DNA of 64,000 bases from NCBI GenBank assembly GCA_031772625.1, contig CM062818.1, forward strand, positions 1,282,458,277 through 1,282,522,276. Reading direction: 5' to 3'. The notes beneath the pieces were generated by a model. The model ran no database searches. It saw only the letters and a list, made by a program, of their open reading frames with translations, and was not told where the DNA came from. Shown here one piece after another: positions 12,120 through 24,024 of the stretch. Every line of letters starts with the position of its first letter. The first letter of the stretch is position 1. The position numbers were made by a program, and so were the translations under genes. The DNA is from Pinus tabuliformis. Its lineage: Eukaryota; Streptophyta; Pinopsida; Pinales; Pinaceae.

Positions 12120-13087
12120 TGTTCAAATTGGCAACTAGGACCAAACTCCATGTGGGTCATCTTATTTATAGTAGCTGATATTTTTCTTGGATTCCTCTCA
12201 TCGAGAGGTGTAGGATTGGTCTAACGATCATCCAATTCTGACATGTATTTATGGAGATATGAATTTATTTGAATTTCTTGACAATTTGTCAAGGTCGGCC
12301 AGCAAGATAAAGTGTGTGGCACACCCCCAGCTTAACCTCAACGTTGCATATCAAGAACGGAGACATTATGCCTCATTTCTCCATCATCTCAACACACATC
12401 TTCTCTCTCCTAATCTTATTGGGCTAGCGTAGGAGCAGTCTCTCTCACACGTGCAAGAAGAAGGACGAAATTTTCTGTTTAGGGCTGCGTTGACTGTTTA
12501 TAGGGCAACATTGACTTCTGGGCTACGTTGACCAAGGTGCAAGGCTGGTGGGAATGCGTTGACCAAGCATTGTTGTTTGGGTGTTGTGTTGACCAACGTT
12601 GACCAAATCGTTGCCTAGCGTTGTCTGGTTAGGGCTGACTGCAGGCTACTGATTTGTTGATTGTTGCTTTTACCGTTGACTGAGGGCTACTTTGGGCTGT
12701 TGATGTTCGCTGTTGAAGACCGAGTTCTTCAAGGTTGACTAGAGGTCAAATCGAAGTTGTTTGACAAGCTTTGACTTTATTGATTGCATCATTGCTGATA
12801 TATTATTGCTGATATAAAAATATCAGATTTGTGATATTGTACTATCTCTCTCTCTTATTGAAGAATATAGAAGAATTGATCAAAGGGTTTCCCCACATTG
12901 GGGTTTGTCCCTGGCTAGCCGCCACATCTGGTGTCTCTTGTCTTGGCTTGTCTTCTATCGATTTATTTATGTTCTATCAGCATTTTACTTTATGTTAATG
13001 TGACTGCTATACTGTGAATTGACATTGGGTTAATAAGAAGAAATTGAAGTAAATTGCTCTAAGCATAGAACATACCATAACTTAACA
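12120..13087 (+). repeat. 5' LTR of copia family D
   Basis: It runs from the TGTT start to CTTAACA, directly before the primer site. A TATA-like TTATTTATAG lies near 12168. Nine TTGAC[C/T] cores lie between 12487 and 12779. A conserved GTTTCCCCACATTGGGG block lies near 12888-12905. Confidence 0.9.
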
Positions 13088-13105
13088 TGGTTTCAGAGCT
13101 GAGGT
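13088..13105 (+). promoter_or_regulatory. Primer-binding site, initiator tRNA-Met type
   Basis: TGGTTTCAGAGCTGAGG follows the LTR immediately. It resembles the usual TGGTATCAGAGC of plant copia elements. Confidence 0.8.
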
Positions 13106-13176
13106 GAAGACAAAGCCAAGCAAGAGCAAGAGAAAGAGCAATCACCGAAGACTGTTGGAAAAAGTCTTAAGACTTC

Positions 13177-16100
13177 ATGCATTCCTCATCACACTTCCCC
13201 GCCGAAGACAAGCTCTGTGAGAAGTCTGACTATCACGGATGGAAGATGTCTCTCAATCTGACATTGGAAGAGCAAGAAGTGTTGGACTATGTGAGAGGCA
13301 GAATTACAGAGCCTCCATCAAATGCATCGGCTGCTACAAGGAACAAGTACACTAAGGGTGAAGTCAAAGCAAAGATGATCATCCAGGACTCTATTGACAA
13401 GCGCTTGGTGGCCTACGTTTTCGAGCTAAACACCTCCAAGGAGATCTACGATAGACTGGTAAGCTTGTTTAAAGTTAGTGATGCAAATCAAGTTTTGTTC
13501 CTCAAAAATAAGCTGAAGGAAATTAAGAAGGGCAAAGATGAGGATATGCAATCCTACTTCTTAAGGATCACCGAGATCAAGAATGACCTCCTACCGATTG
13601 GATAAGTCATTCCTGATAGGGAACTGACTATCACAACTCTTGGAGGACTCCCATCCGAATGGTATGTATTTAGAACCACTCTTCTCAACAATAATGTAAT
13701 TCCGGGATTTGAGAAATTGATGGCGAGATGAATTCAAGAAGAGACAAGGATGGAAGAGCAGGAAATGCCTTCATTTAAAGGAAACCCCACTGCTTTCTCC
13801 TCTCATGCTAAAAGGAGAAATAATTTTGGGTCTAAATCCAAAGGAAAGGCCGGATCGAAAGGTGGAAGGAGTGTCCAAATAGGAAGGACACATCTCATGA
13901 CGATGATCAAAATCACTCCCAGGGAAATTCCAACCGCAATCAAAGGAATGGCAGGTTCAATGGCAAAGGAAAGAGGAATGCCAGAAATCAAGGAAGTGAT
14001 CAACCCTCCAAGAATGCAAGGAATTCCAGGTATGAATCTAATGTTGTTAACAATAAGCAAGATGAATATTATCTGATAGCGGCCCTCTCCACTATCTCTC
14101 CTCCGGACTCGTTGGGTAGTTGGCTTATTGACAGTGGTGCCTCAAGGCAATTCACTGGTTACAAGGAAGCTCTCTCTAATCTGATATAGAAGGAGACCAA
14201 CTTGGAGATTATTCTTGAAGATAACTCCACCTATCCCATAAAGGGTGTAGGGAATGTTACTCTTCAATTAAATCAGAGTAACACAATTCATTTGCAAGAA
14301 GTCCTATATGTACCTGATCTCAAGAAGAACCTGGTGTCCATTTCAGCAATGGAAGACAAAGGCTACAAGGTGGCCTTCATCAATGGCAAGGTACGTGTGT
14401 GGAAAAAGAATTTTAAAATTCTTTCACTCTTGGGTTTCGAGTTGACTCTTTACATCAAGTTGGAGGAACTCTGTTGGGAGTTATGTCTTGCAACACAACT
14501 CTTCAGTCTGAACTATGGCACCGGAGGTTTGCCCACCTTCATTATAAGGCTCTACCTGATGTGAGACAAATGGTGACCGGGATGCCTGAGTTTAAAGTAG
14601 AGCAAGAAGGTGTATGTCCGGGGTGTGCCGAAGGAAAACTCAAAAGGGGACCATTCCCCTCAAGCCATAGCAAGACCTCCGACATTTTGCAGTTGGTTCA
14701 CTTCGACATATCTAGTATGATGCCTGTGAACTCTTTGGGAGGATATTTATATTATCTCACTTTCACAGATGATTATTCTCGCAAGACTTGGAGATACTTC
14801 TTGAAAAAGAAGGATGAAGTGTTCCCCTAGTTTCGTCACTTCAAAGCCTTGATCGAGAATCAAACCAAGAAGAGGATCAAGATCTTAAGGACTGATAATG
14901 GGACTAAGTATGAATCCAATGAGTTCCATGACTTTTGCAAGGAAGCTGGCATTAAGAGGGAGACCACAACACCATACACTCCTGAGCAGAATGGTGTGGC
15001 GGAAAGGAAGAACCGTACAATTTTGGAAGATGTTCGTTCCATGTTCCATGATCAAAGGCTTCCGAAGTTTCTATGGGCTGAAGCTGTAAATACCACCATA
15101 TATGTTCAAAATCGATGCCCTCATCAAGCATTGGATTCCAAGACTCCCAAAGAGATGTTCACTAGTTACAAACCTGATGTCTCTCATTTTAGAATTTTTG
15201 GAAGTGTCGTATATTTTCATGTGCCAAAAGAGAAAAGGAATAAATTGGGTGCATCTAGAAAGAAGGGAATCTTCGTGGGCTATAGCAAAAACTCTAAGGG
15301 CTATAGAATCTATGTGGTTGGTCAAAGGGAAGTCGAGATTAGTCATGATGTCACCTTTGACGAAGATATGGCTTTTAGCAAGGTTGACAATCTTCCTATA
15401 CTAAGGAAAACTAAAGAAGTTGACACGAGGAAGCCGGATGAGAAGGAAGATGAGACGGTGCTCGATGTGGAAGAACCTATGAATCCTATTGTTCCCCCTC
15501 CGTAAGAGGCTTCCTCTTCTAGGAAAAGGCCCTCATGGCTTAGGGGGACACTTGATGATGTTGAAGGACACATTGCACCCAGAGGGACTTTCCGTGAAAG
15601 TAAGAAGCCGACCAGGTATTAGGAATACTTGACCATTATGAGCACCATTATTCAAAATGAGCCTCCATCGTTCAAAGAAGCCGTGAAGCATCAAGCGTGG
15701 AAGGATGCTATGAATGAGGAATACGAGTCCATCATGAAGAACGATGTCTGGGATGTGGTCCCTAGACTCTAGGACAAAACAATTGTCACCTCGAAGTGGC
15801 TTTACAAAATAAAGCATGGAGCTGATGGGAGTGCTGAAAAGTATAAGGCTCGCTTTGTCGCTCATGGCTTCTCTCAAAAGGAAGGCATAAACTATGACGA
15901 GATATTTGCACCTGTTGCCCGATACACCACCATCCGCTCGATCATAGCCCTTGCTGCTTTGCAAGGATGGAACCTACATCAGATGGATGTCAAGACCGCG
16001 TTCTTGCATGCTTCGATCAAAGAGGAAGTCTATGTGGAACAACCCAAGGAGTTTGAGATTCATAATTGGGAATCCCACGTGTGCAGGTTGAAGAAAGCCC

Positions 16101-17207
16101 TCTATGGGCTCAAGCAAGCACCCCGAACTTGGTATGAGAGGATCGATAGCTACTTGATGACGCTGGGATTCACTAGGAGTGACGCTGATCCAAACCTTTA
16201 CTTTAAGGTTGAGGAAGATAAGCCTCTCATACTGGTGATGTACGTTGACAACCTCTTTCTAATAGGTGCAGACCCTCCCATTCACAAATGTAAGAGGGAG
16301 TTGGCTTCCGAATTTGAGATGGAGGACCTAGGACTGATGCACTATTTCCTAGGGTTGGAGATCTGGTAGAAGCTAGGAGAGATTTTCCTATCTCAAGTAA
16401 AATACGTGGTGAAGATATTGGAGAGATTCGGTATGGTGGACTGCAAGCCCGTGACTACCCCGATGGAGCTTAACTTCAAGAAGTTATGCGGTAGTGTTGT
16501 CAGACCTATTTTGGGAAATGCTACTGAGTATCGTCAACTCATAGGAGCATTGATGTTCTTGGTGAACTCCCGTCCGAATATATGTTTTGCAGTCAATACA
16601 TTGAGCCAATATATGGTTGAGCCTCATCACTCACATCGGATCGGTGCCAAGAATCTTCTGAGATATCTTCGGGGCACAATCACTCATGGGTTGAGATACA
16701 CTGCCCGTGATGTGAGGCTACATGGATATACCGATGATAATTGGGCAGGCAGTGTGGAGGATCGCAAGAGCACTTCCAGGTGTTGTTTCTCTTTGGATTC
16801 TGCGTCGATATCCTGGATGAGCAGGAAGCAAAAAGTTAGTGGCTTTGAGCACCGTTGAGGCAGAGTACATTGCTGCGAGTATGGCCTCCTGTGAGGTTGT
16901 CTGGTTGAGGAAGCTCTTCAGTGAGCCGTTTGGACATACATTGGCTACTACCGTGATCCTTTGTGACAACCAGAGTGAGATTCGTTTATCCGAGAGTCCC
17001 CTATTTCATGATCACTCCAAACATATCGATATCAGGTACCACTTTATCCAGGATATGGTACAGTAAGGAGCAATAAGGCTCCATCATATCAATACAGATG
17101 AGCAGGTCGCCAAAATTCTGACGAAGCCCTTGGGAAAGGTCAAATTCTTGACTTTCCGAGAACGACTAGGAGTCGTTGAGAGACCCTCTTATGAAGGTCC
17201 TGTATGA
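13177..17207 (+). pseudogene. Copia gag-pol region (fossil)
   Basis: Order of parts: Gag from about 13177 (YHGWKMSLNLTLEEQE and a typical UBN2-like body); protease near 14120 with the active site SWLIDSGAS; the integrase zinc finger near 14515-14640; the integrase core with TFTDDYSRKTWRYFLKKKDE and YTPEQNGVAERKNR near 14760-15010; RT from about 15700 with MDVKTAFLHA and LVMYVDNLF; RNase H to about 17070; and the end block AKILTKPLG. No clear CCHC knuckle is seen between Gag and protease. Several breaks, spread over the whole length, show it is no longer coding. Confidence 0.9.
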
Positions 17208-17852
17208 TGCATCCATTGAGCTCTAGGAGCCGAGGGGCTTGGGGTACTTCTTGGAGTGACGAGCGACCATAAGGCGACTCACCCTCCCCTAGTGGTGCAT
17301 TGTGTACAGGGTGAATGGTTCAGCCTTCCCCTGTGATACCCCGTGGCGACTTGTAGGCATGATGAGTGGTTCATCCTTCTCTTGCCGAGCCATCCTACCC
17401 ATGCAATCTGGGACTCATGGGAAGTACCTCTCATTTGGCCAATGAGTAGGGAAATGAGGATAGGGACCATAGTAGTACCGATGGACGCATTGTGCATCTA
17501 CCATACTCCCTATGCTAGGATGCCTGACATTGATCTGGGATCAATTGGAACAGACTTCGGGTCAGTAAGAGTGATATAGCTCACTCACTTGGAACTGATC
17601 TGGGATGACTAAGAGTGGTATGACACTCTCTGGGACTGACTTCGGGTCAGTAAGAACGCTATTGAGCACTCTCTTTTATCTGGGACTGACTTCGGGTTAG
17701 TAGACAATGGTATGATACATCCTTGATCATTTCTTCTTCTTCAAAGTTCAGCAGAGCATAGCCGAGCTGTGTAGGGCAGTGCATTTGATGGCAAAGATAG
17801 TATCGACGATCAAATGGATTGGCAGATGGAGTTCTCCCTAGTTGAGAGGGAG
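17208..17852 (+). repeat. 3' non-coding region with tandem repeats
   Basis: Between about 17527 and 17720 the phrase GGGACTGACTTCGGGTCAGTAAG and variants recur three to four times at roughly 55-60 bp spacing. A polypurine tract (TTGAGAGGGAG) ends the region just before the 3' LTR. No gene. Confidence 0.7.
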
Positions 17853-18737
17853 TGTTAAAATTGGCAACTAGGTCCAAACTCCATGTGGGTCATTTTATTT
17901 ATAGCAGCTGATATTTTTCATGGATTCCTCTCGTCGAGAGCTATAGGATTGATCTAACGGTCATTCAATTCCGACATGTATTTATGGAGATATGAATTTA
18001 TTTGTATTTTTTGACAATTTGTCAAGGTCGGCCAGCAAGATAAAGTGTGTGACACACCCCCAACTTAACCTCAATGTTGCATATAACGGAAGGAGACATT
18101 GTGCCTCATTTCTCCATCATCTCAACACACATTTTCTCTCTCCTAATCTTATTAGGCCAGAGTAGGAGCAGTCTCTCTCACACGTGCAAGAAGGACGAAA
18201 TTTTCTGTTTAGGGCAACATTGACTATTTCTAGGGCAGTGTTCACTGTTTATAGGGCAGCGTTGACTTTCTGGGCTGCGTTGACCAAGGTGCAGGGCTGT
18301 TGGGAATGCGTTGACTTGCGCACTGCTATTTGGGTGTTGCGTTGACCAAATCATTGACCAGTGTTGACTGGTTAGGGCTGACTGCAGCCTGCTGATTTGT
18401 TGACTGTTGTTTTGACCATTGACTAAGGGTTGTTTTGGGTTGCTGATGTTTTCTATTGCAGACCAAGTTCTTCAATGTTGGCTAGAGGTCAAATCGAAGT
18501 TGTTTGACTAGCTTTGACTTTATTGATTGCTGAAGGGTTTCCCCACATTGAGGTTTGTCCCTGGCTAGCCGCCACATTCGGTGTCTCTTGTCTTGGCTTG
18601 TCTTCTGTCGATTTATTTATGTTCTATCAGCATTTTACTTTATGTTAATGTGATTGCTAAACTACGAATTGACATTGGGCAAATACGAAGAAATTGAAGT
18701 AAATTTCTCTAAGCATAGAGCATACCATAACTTAACA
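17853..18737 (+). repeat. 3' LTR of copia family D
   Basis: It matches the 5' LTR, with twelve TTGAC[C/T] cores at about 18219-18520. It is followed by the second CTTGA duplication. Confidence 0.9.
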
Positions 18738-18988
18738 CTTGATTTTGTCGATGTTTGCCAATTTTGACCAATATTTTCTAGATTTTTATGATATTTTGGT
18801 TTTCCAGACCCTTGCCGATTTTATCCCGATGGCAATGTTCGCAACATTGAGCCAAGTACCTTATTAGGTGGTTTCAGCCCTTGGAGGGGATAATATGTCC
18901 AAGGTACAACCTTCTAATGGGGGTGACAAGTGACAAATAGGTGAGATGGAGTAGAGAATGAGAGGGGCAGCCCTAGGCCACATAATGG

Positions 18989-19887
18989 TGTGAAAATTCT
19001 ATCACTGCAACCACTGATTTATTTTACCTACTTATTTCCCAATAAATTATTTATGAAAATCCTTCAATAAAGTTATAAACATTAAAATAAATTTTGTTGC
19101 AAATATCACATCATAATACAGAAACAAACACATGCACAAGAACACATCGACACAAATGTTTTGGACAATCAATCCCCGGAAAAGCCCAATGTTGGAAAAC
19201 CAGTGCAACAAGGGAGGATTTTATTATTCAGCAATTCTTCAATACAACTGGGTGCCAAACTCGCTTACCCAACAGAGAGAATTCTTCAGCACTTCCCCCA
19301 GTCTCAGCGTCAGCTTGGCTGACCTCTGCGTAGCTCCCAAACCCTTTGCGTCAGCCCCTGCCTCTCTGTGTCAGCACTGGGCCTCTCTGCGTCACCCACG
19401 CAGGCCCTCCAGTGACTGCGCAGTCTGCAACCTCTGCATCTGCCTGAGAGGCTCTGCATCTGCCTCTCCAACCTCTGCGCTATTCCCCTGGTGTTGTTCC
19501 CGACTCTCTGTTCTGTACTTGCTGCCTCCTGCTGCTCTCCAGACCACTAGTTCGAATTTCTCAGCTAACCCCGCTCCAGAAATCGAACTGACTGGTCTCC
19601 CTCAGTGTGTTCTCCAACTGACCCTCAAGCCTCTTCTTAGATTTGGCTTGATCCATGACTTGTGGAACCTTCTTACCCAGTTTTATATTAATACCCATTA
19701 ATATTTTATTTTTCCTAAGTTTAGACTTAGGAACTCCATTAAAAATATTAATTATTTTAATATCTCCCAAACCGGTTAGAATCTACCCAAACCATTTCTG
19801 GGTCTTGGAGATCTCATGTGGTTTAGAACTTTAGCCTCTCCACCAATTTCCATGGCTATAGCACATCCAATGCTACCCCAATCAACA
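18989..19887 (-). repeat. 3' LTR of the gag-less copia-B element
   Basis: It is a copia-B LTR of 899 bp. It shares the palindrome CCTAAGTTTAGACTTAGG (19714-19731) and the TTTTTCC..CATTGGG block with the other copies. The reversed polypurine tract CTCCCTCTTAGCGAGG follows at 19888. Confidence 0.9.
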
Positions 19888-20299
19888 CTCCCTCTTAGCG
19901 AGGATTGTGCTCTGGTAATACTCCACACTAAGCATTACTCTGATCATACGGCATAGATACTTGTGCTGATACTGAGCCTCCCTGCCCAACATCCTCTGCA
20001 CTGTTGTCCTAGCTCTATCACTGCCACTGCTACATCTGTACTGAAGCTCCCTCTGCATGCGTGTTGTTGCAGGTCCATCTTCCCAACACTGCGTCTGCAT
20101 TGCAACTCCCTCTGCATCTGTGTTGCTGCTGGTCCTTCTTCCCAACACTGCATCTACACTACAAACTCCTTCTCATCATGTTGCATCATGCTACTGCTGC
20201 ACTGCAACACCATACCCATTTCTGCTACTGAAATGGATTCTTTATCATCCCCATCTTCTCCTTGAAATAATCAAACTTGGTTCTTCCAAGGGCCTTGGT

Positions 20300-21577
20300 A
20301 AGGATGTCTGCCACCTCTTCTCCTGTAGGAGTGTAGATCAACTGTACAGCTCCTCGTTGGACACAGTTTCTGACAAAGTGACACTAGATATCAATATGCT
20401 TTGACCGATCGTGAAACACTGGATTCTCAGAGAGTTTGATGCAACTCTGATTATCACACATCATCCTGGTCACCTCCATCTTTCTTCTGAATAGGTTCAC
20501 AAGCAGTTTTCTAAGCCATATGGCGTTGCACGAAGTTGTGCTTGCGGCCATATACTCTGCCTCAGCTAAGCTCAGAGCCACGGATTTGTTTCCTACTGCA
20601 ACAAGAGGGCATTCCTAATCCAATGTTGAAACAATACCCAGAGGTATTTTTCCGATCCACTGAACTTCCTACCCAATCTGCATCAGTAAACCCACTCAAT
20701 CTGATATCCTTACCCCTGGTGTACAAGAGTCCAAACTCGATTGTTCCCTATAAATACCTGAGAACATGTTTGGTTGCTACCCAGTGCGCCCTCTTCGGCT
20801 CCACCATGAACTGACTAAGGGTGTTGACAGCGTAGCAAATTTCTGGCCTGGTATTGACCAGATACATCAGGGACCCTATGAGTTGCCTGTATAACGTGGG
20901 ATCAACATCTTTGTCTTTTGATGCATCAATCTTCTTCCAGTTGGTTATCATTGGAGTAGCCATGGGTCTACAGTCCTCCATCCTGAATCTCCTCAGGATT
21001 TCTGTAGCATATCTCCCTTGCCCAAGGAAGATCTCCCCCTTTTGCTGTCAAACTTCCAACCCCAAGAAATAATGCATTCGTCCCAAATCCTTCATGTCGA
21101 ACTCTGTGGCTAGATTCTTCTTACAGTCTCCTATGAGTCTGGATGATCCTGTCAGCAAGAGATCATCCACATATAATACTAAGATTAGAGGCTCATTCTC
21201 TACAACCGGATAGTAGAGATTTGGATCTGCATCACTCTTGACAAATCCCATTTTCTACAAGTAGCCATCGGTTTGCCCATACCATGCTCTAAGTGCCTGT
21301 TTCAGCCCATACAAGGCTTTCTTCAATCTGCATACGTGAGACTTCTTCTCATGTGTCTCAAAGCCCTCTAGTTGTTCAATGTGTACTTCTTCTTCTATCA
21401 CACCATTTAGAAATGTCGTTTTGACATCCATCTGATGAATCTCCCACCCCATCTGTGCTGCAAGAGATATCACGGTTCTAATAGATGTATACCTACCTAC
21501 CGGAGCGAAGGTCTCTTCGTAGTGAATTCCTTCCTTTTGAGCATACCCCTTAGCCACAAACCTGGCTTTGTATTTCT
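20300..21577 (-). pseudogene. Copia-B RT (main part) and RNase H (fossil)
   Basis: Read on the minus strand it has FVAKGYAQKEG, the RT block QMDVKTTFLNG, the catalytic LVLYVDDLLL, the LMYLVNTRPEICYAVN stretch and the RNase H blocks AEAEYMAAST and CDNQSCIKL. It follows on from the RT start at 26083-26340, from which it is separated by the nested element. About three to five breaks. Confidence 0.88.
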
Positions 21578-21760
21578 TGTTAAACACACATGGGAAACAT
21601 AAAATAGGAAAGATAAATCATGTGAATACAATTTTTATTAACAAGAGATATACATTTATAGTACATTATGTGACCGTTGGGTTTCACATCCCAAGGTCTC
21701 TTGGACTCCTTTTGTCCATTCGACTTCCACACTAACCCATTGAGGATTAGGTGTCCAACA
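21578..21760 (-). repeat. 3' LTR of the short-LTR element
   Basis: It runs from TGTTAAACAC to GTGTCCAACA on the plus strand and matches 25900-26082 nearly base for base. Confidence 0.92.
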
Positions 21761-21873
21761 TTCCCCCCCTTAATCCGTTTCACATCCCAAGGTCTCTTGG
21801 ACTCCTTTTGTCCATTCGGCTTCCACACTAACCCATTGAGGATTAGGTGTCCAACATTCCCCCCCTTAATCCG
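21682..21873 (-). repeat. 96-bp tandem duplication of LTR edge plus polypurine tract
   Basis: Bases 21682-21777 are repeated at 21778-21873. The unit holds the first part of the LTR (as read on the minus strand), its TGTTGG start and the polypurine tract. The element therefore has two possible starts for plus-strand DNA synthesis. Confidence 0.85.
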
Positions 21874-21980
21874 AAGGGTTATGTATGAGTCCAAGAAGAG
21901 AGCTGTAATACAAAATGTACAAAAATGCATGGCAGCACAAGGCTGAATGTGCTCTCTGAAATGTTGGTATAAAGGGCGGT

Positions 21981-22345
21981 GGTTTAAGGATGACCACCAA
22001 CACTGGAACGCTTAGTGCAGTTCCCGGAACTCTTCCAAAACTGGCAAGAAGCTGAAGTCTTCTGCTAGAGGAAGTGATCCTATTGTTTTAAAGAGGGAAA
22101 CCTTCAACCATGAAAGGGAGGCCTCACCTCGCATAAAAGGGAGAACTTCAACCTGAAAAGGGAAGTCTCAACTTGTGATGGTTTAAGGATGACCAACAAC
22201 TCTGGAATGCTTAATGCAATTCCTGGAACTCTTCCAAAACTGGCAAGAAGCTGGAGTCTTCTGCTAGAGGAAGTGTTCTCAATTTTGTTCTTGGAATTCT
22301 TCCAAAACTGACAAGAAGCTGAAGTCTTATGCTAGAGGAAGTGTC
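21981..22345 (-). repeat. Block repeat in the 3' non-coding region
   Basis: A block of about 95 bp beginning GGTTTAAGGATGACCA recurs at 21981 and 22180. A partial third unit (CTTCCAAAACTG..AGAAGCTG) lies near 22290-22345. The sister copy at 30420-30660 has the same pattern in reverse. Confidence 0.75.
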
Positions 22346-22369
22346 CCAGATTGCCAACTGAAGGCATGT

Positions 22370-23290
22370 TCACGGGCATCTTTGTCTCTGGCTACAACTC
22401 TGAAACTGGTGTGGCAGGTTGTGGCTCAGGCTCGCTTGATGTGACTTTGAAGCTTGTAGATGACCATCATTTCCCCCCCTGTCAGATACAAGGTGAGATG
22501 ATGGAGAAAACTCAACTGCAAGACTGTTCAATACTCTGGAACAAGTTCTAACATGTGTTTGGAATATCTTCTTGGTTGTTGATGCCCATTGCCAAGAAGC
22601 GATCCATCCAAGATGAATCTTTGTTCTTGCAGGACGTTTGTTTCTGAAGCATCTGTGTGAAGAATGGCTGGTTTTATGACAGTGCTTACATGGATGAAGA
22701 TCAAAACAGTGATCTTTCAAATGGCCAACTTGGTCACAGTGTTGGCATTTCACAATCTGTTGTTGTTGTTGTTGCGGTGGAAGAGGAGTAGAATTTGGAA
22801 CAACTAGAGGTGAACTGTCATGAGGAGCAGGTGAACTGTCATGAATAAATCCAACACTCGGAAATTGAATGGGCTTTGAGTAGTCTGGAATATGAAAGGA
22901 CAAGTCCTTGTCATATCCAAGACCAGTTCTGTGCTTGTTGTGGACAAGCTGTTCCCAAGGTCTGATGATGGGCTTGGGAAGTGCAGATTGAGTTTCTGCA
23001 TCTGCATGAACAATTGTTGCTTTATTTGAATGAACTGTAACATTATTGACTTGTTGCTGATGGGTGGTTGTCTCAATGTTCTGAACAAAAACAGGTTCAG
23101 AATGATGTCTATTTTGATGTAGCTCTTCTTGTTGTAGCTGTGATTCAAGCTGCAAAAAATCGATCTTTTCTTGTGCATTTTGCAAATAAGTTTGAATGTC
23201 AAAAAGAGTTTCTTTGTTGACTTTTACCATCCCATCAACAGTGGAATGAATTAGGATATTCAATAACTTTAATGCATCTTCAAGTCTGGC
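22370..23290 (-). CDS. Gag-like protein with two CCHC zinc knuckles (short-LTR element)
   Basis: On the minus strand the frame is open for about 320 codons. An ATG lies 16 codons into it (EIMARLED), so about 305 residues are likely. The N-terminal third is helical with a glutamine-rich part. The middle has an intrinsically loose stretch and PPQQQQQQ. Two knuckles follow in tandem: CQHCDQVGHLKDHC and CKHCHKTSHSSHRC. The first, followed by FDLHP, resembles knuckles of copia Gag of the Ale/Retrofit kind. A basic tail follows. It likely binds the element's RNA. There is no pol next to it. It looks whole. A shorter relative lies at 29925-30327. Confidence 0.7.
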   Translation of the reverse strand, partial: ARLEDALKLLNILIHSTVDGMVKVNKETLFDIQTYLQNAQEKIDFLQLESQLQQEELHQNRHHSEPVFVQNIETTTHQQQVNNVTVHSNKATIVHADAETQSALPKPIIRPWEQLVHNKHRTGLGYDKDLSFHIPDYSKPIQFPSVGFIHDSSPAPHDSSPLVVPNSTPLPPQQQQQQIVKCQHCDQVGHLKDHCFDLHPCKHCHKTSHSSHRCFRNKRPARTKIHLGWIASWQWASTTKKIFQTHVRTCSRVLNSLAVEFSPSSHLVSDRGGNDGHLQASKSHQASLSHNLPHQFQSCSQRQRCP

Positions 23291-23599
23291 CATTATCTCA
23301 ATAGATAAACCCTGATATGCAAATGATTTTTGCCACAATGTTCTCCACGGTGGGTGATTTTCGTAAGTTTATTCACTGTACATTGTTTTTAATGCTTCCA
23401 CATGTAGTAACAGTCTCCAAATAAACTTATATTATCCAATAGCAAATTCAGAAATTAAATGCAACGGCCTTTAAGTGATAGCTACTACATAATGGACTTT
23501 TCTCATTCAAAAACTTAACTAAACAACGAACAGATTGGAAGATAGAACCTGATAATTAAATGTCAGCGAACACAAATTAGTAGATATGCAATTATCAGT

Positions 23600-24024
23600 C
23601 CCCAAAATGGCACCTCAACATTTGTTTATGATGTACGCTGCCCAGGAAATGGAAGAATAGATTCCCTCTTCACCACAGTCCTTGAAAATTTGTTTGATGT
23701 ATACCACGGCCAGTCAAAGTCTCAACGCGCAGGAGCGGCAGAAAATTCAACACAACCATGAACACATTACAAGCATGTGGAATTTCTGTCAATGGCACTT
23801 CTCTTTGTGTTTTTCAGTGGGTTCGTCACTTACAAGATGGCACTGTGCAGTATATTGAGGGGGCAGCTCAACCTGAATATACAATTACGGCAGATGATGT
23901 TGATGCATGGATTGCCATTGAATGCGTTCCTCGGATGACAACCATTTTCGCTAAGCCAAGCAAAGCGCACACCCATTTTTGCGAGCTTGTACGCCTTAGA
24001 GTGATGCAACTATGGCAGTATTGA
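23600..24024 (+). pseudogene. Antisense fragment resembling the end of a plant coiled-coil protein gene
   Basis: The plus-strand frame 23758-24024 reads LQACGISVNGTSLCVFQW, then WVRHLQDGT..YIEGA, then TITADDVDAWIAIEC. From memory this layout (NGT.LC.FQWVR.L.DGTRQ.IEGA..YVVTADDVD) is found near the C-terminus of a group of plant long coiled-coil proteins of uncertain function. I could not verify the family. The match fades after about residue 60. It lies inside the short-LTR element but on the opposite strand, as expected of a captured host sequence. The bases just upstream (23600-23757) may belong to the same capture but I could not place them. Confidence 0.5.

Larger units (their letters stand above)
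12120..18737 (+). mobile_element. Full-length copia element (family D) with TSD CTTGA
   Basis: LTRs at 12120-13087 and 17853-18737 both begin TGTT..AAATTGGCAACTAGG and end CTTAACA. The 5-bp duplication CTTGA flanks it at 12115-12119 and 18738-18742. It has a primer site, gag, protease, integrase, RT and RNase H in copia order, and a polypurine tract. It is broken, with roughly ten breaks in the coding part. The LTRs differ by a block of about 80-90 bp and many substitutions, so it is clearly older than the element at 1-6003. Confidence 0.92.
12014..18849. mobile_element. hAT-type MITE of about 213 bp, split by a copia element
   Basis: CAATGTTGCGAACAT at 12014-12028 is matched by its exact inverse at 18835-18849. 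Both are flanked by the 8-bp duplication AGCCAAGT (12006-12013 and 18850-18857). Without the nested copia element the MITE is 106 + 107 bp. The inner sequence is AT-rich and repeats phrases such as CCCGATTTTAT near both ends. An 8-bp duplication and short inverted ends point to the hAT superfamily. It has no coding capacity. Confidence 0.85.

Noticed and set aside
19132-19701. 189-codon plus-strand frame
   Set aside because: It lies wholly inside a copia-B LTR, in the CTCTGCGTCAGCC-type repeat, which is open by composition. Equivalent frames occur in other copies.
22804-23202. Second minus-strand frame overlapping the two-knuckle Gag
   Set aside because: Shadow frame; the knuckle-bearing frame explains the region.
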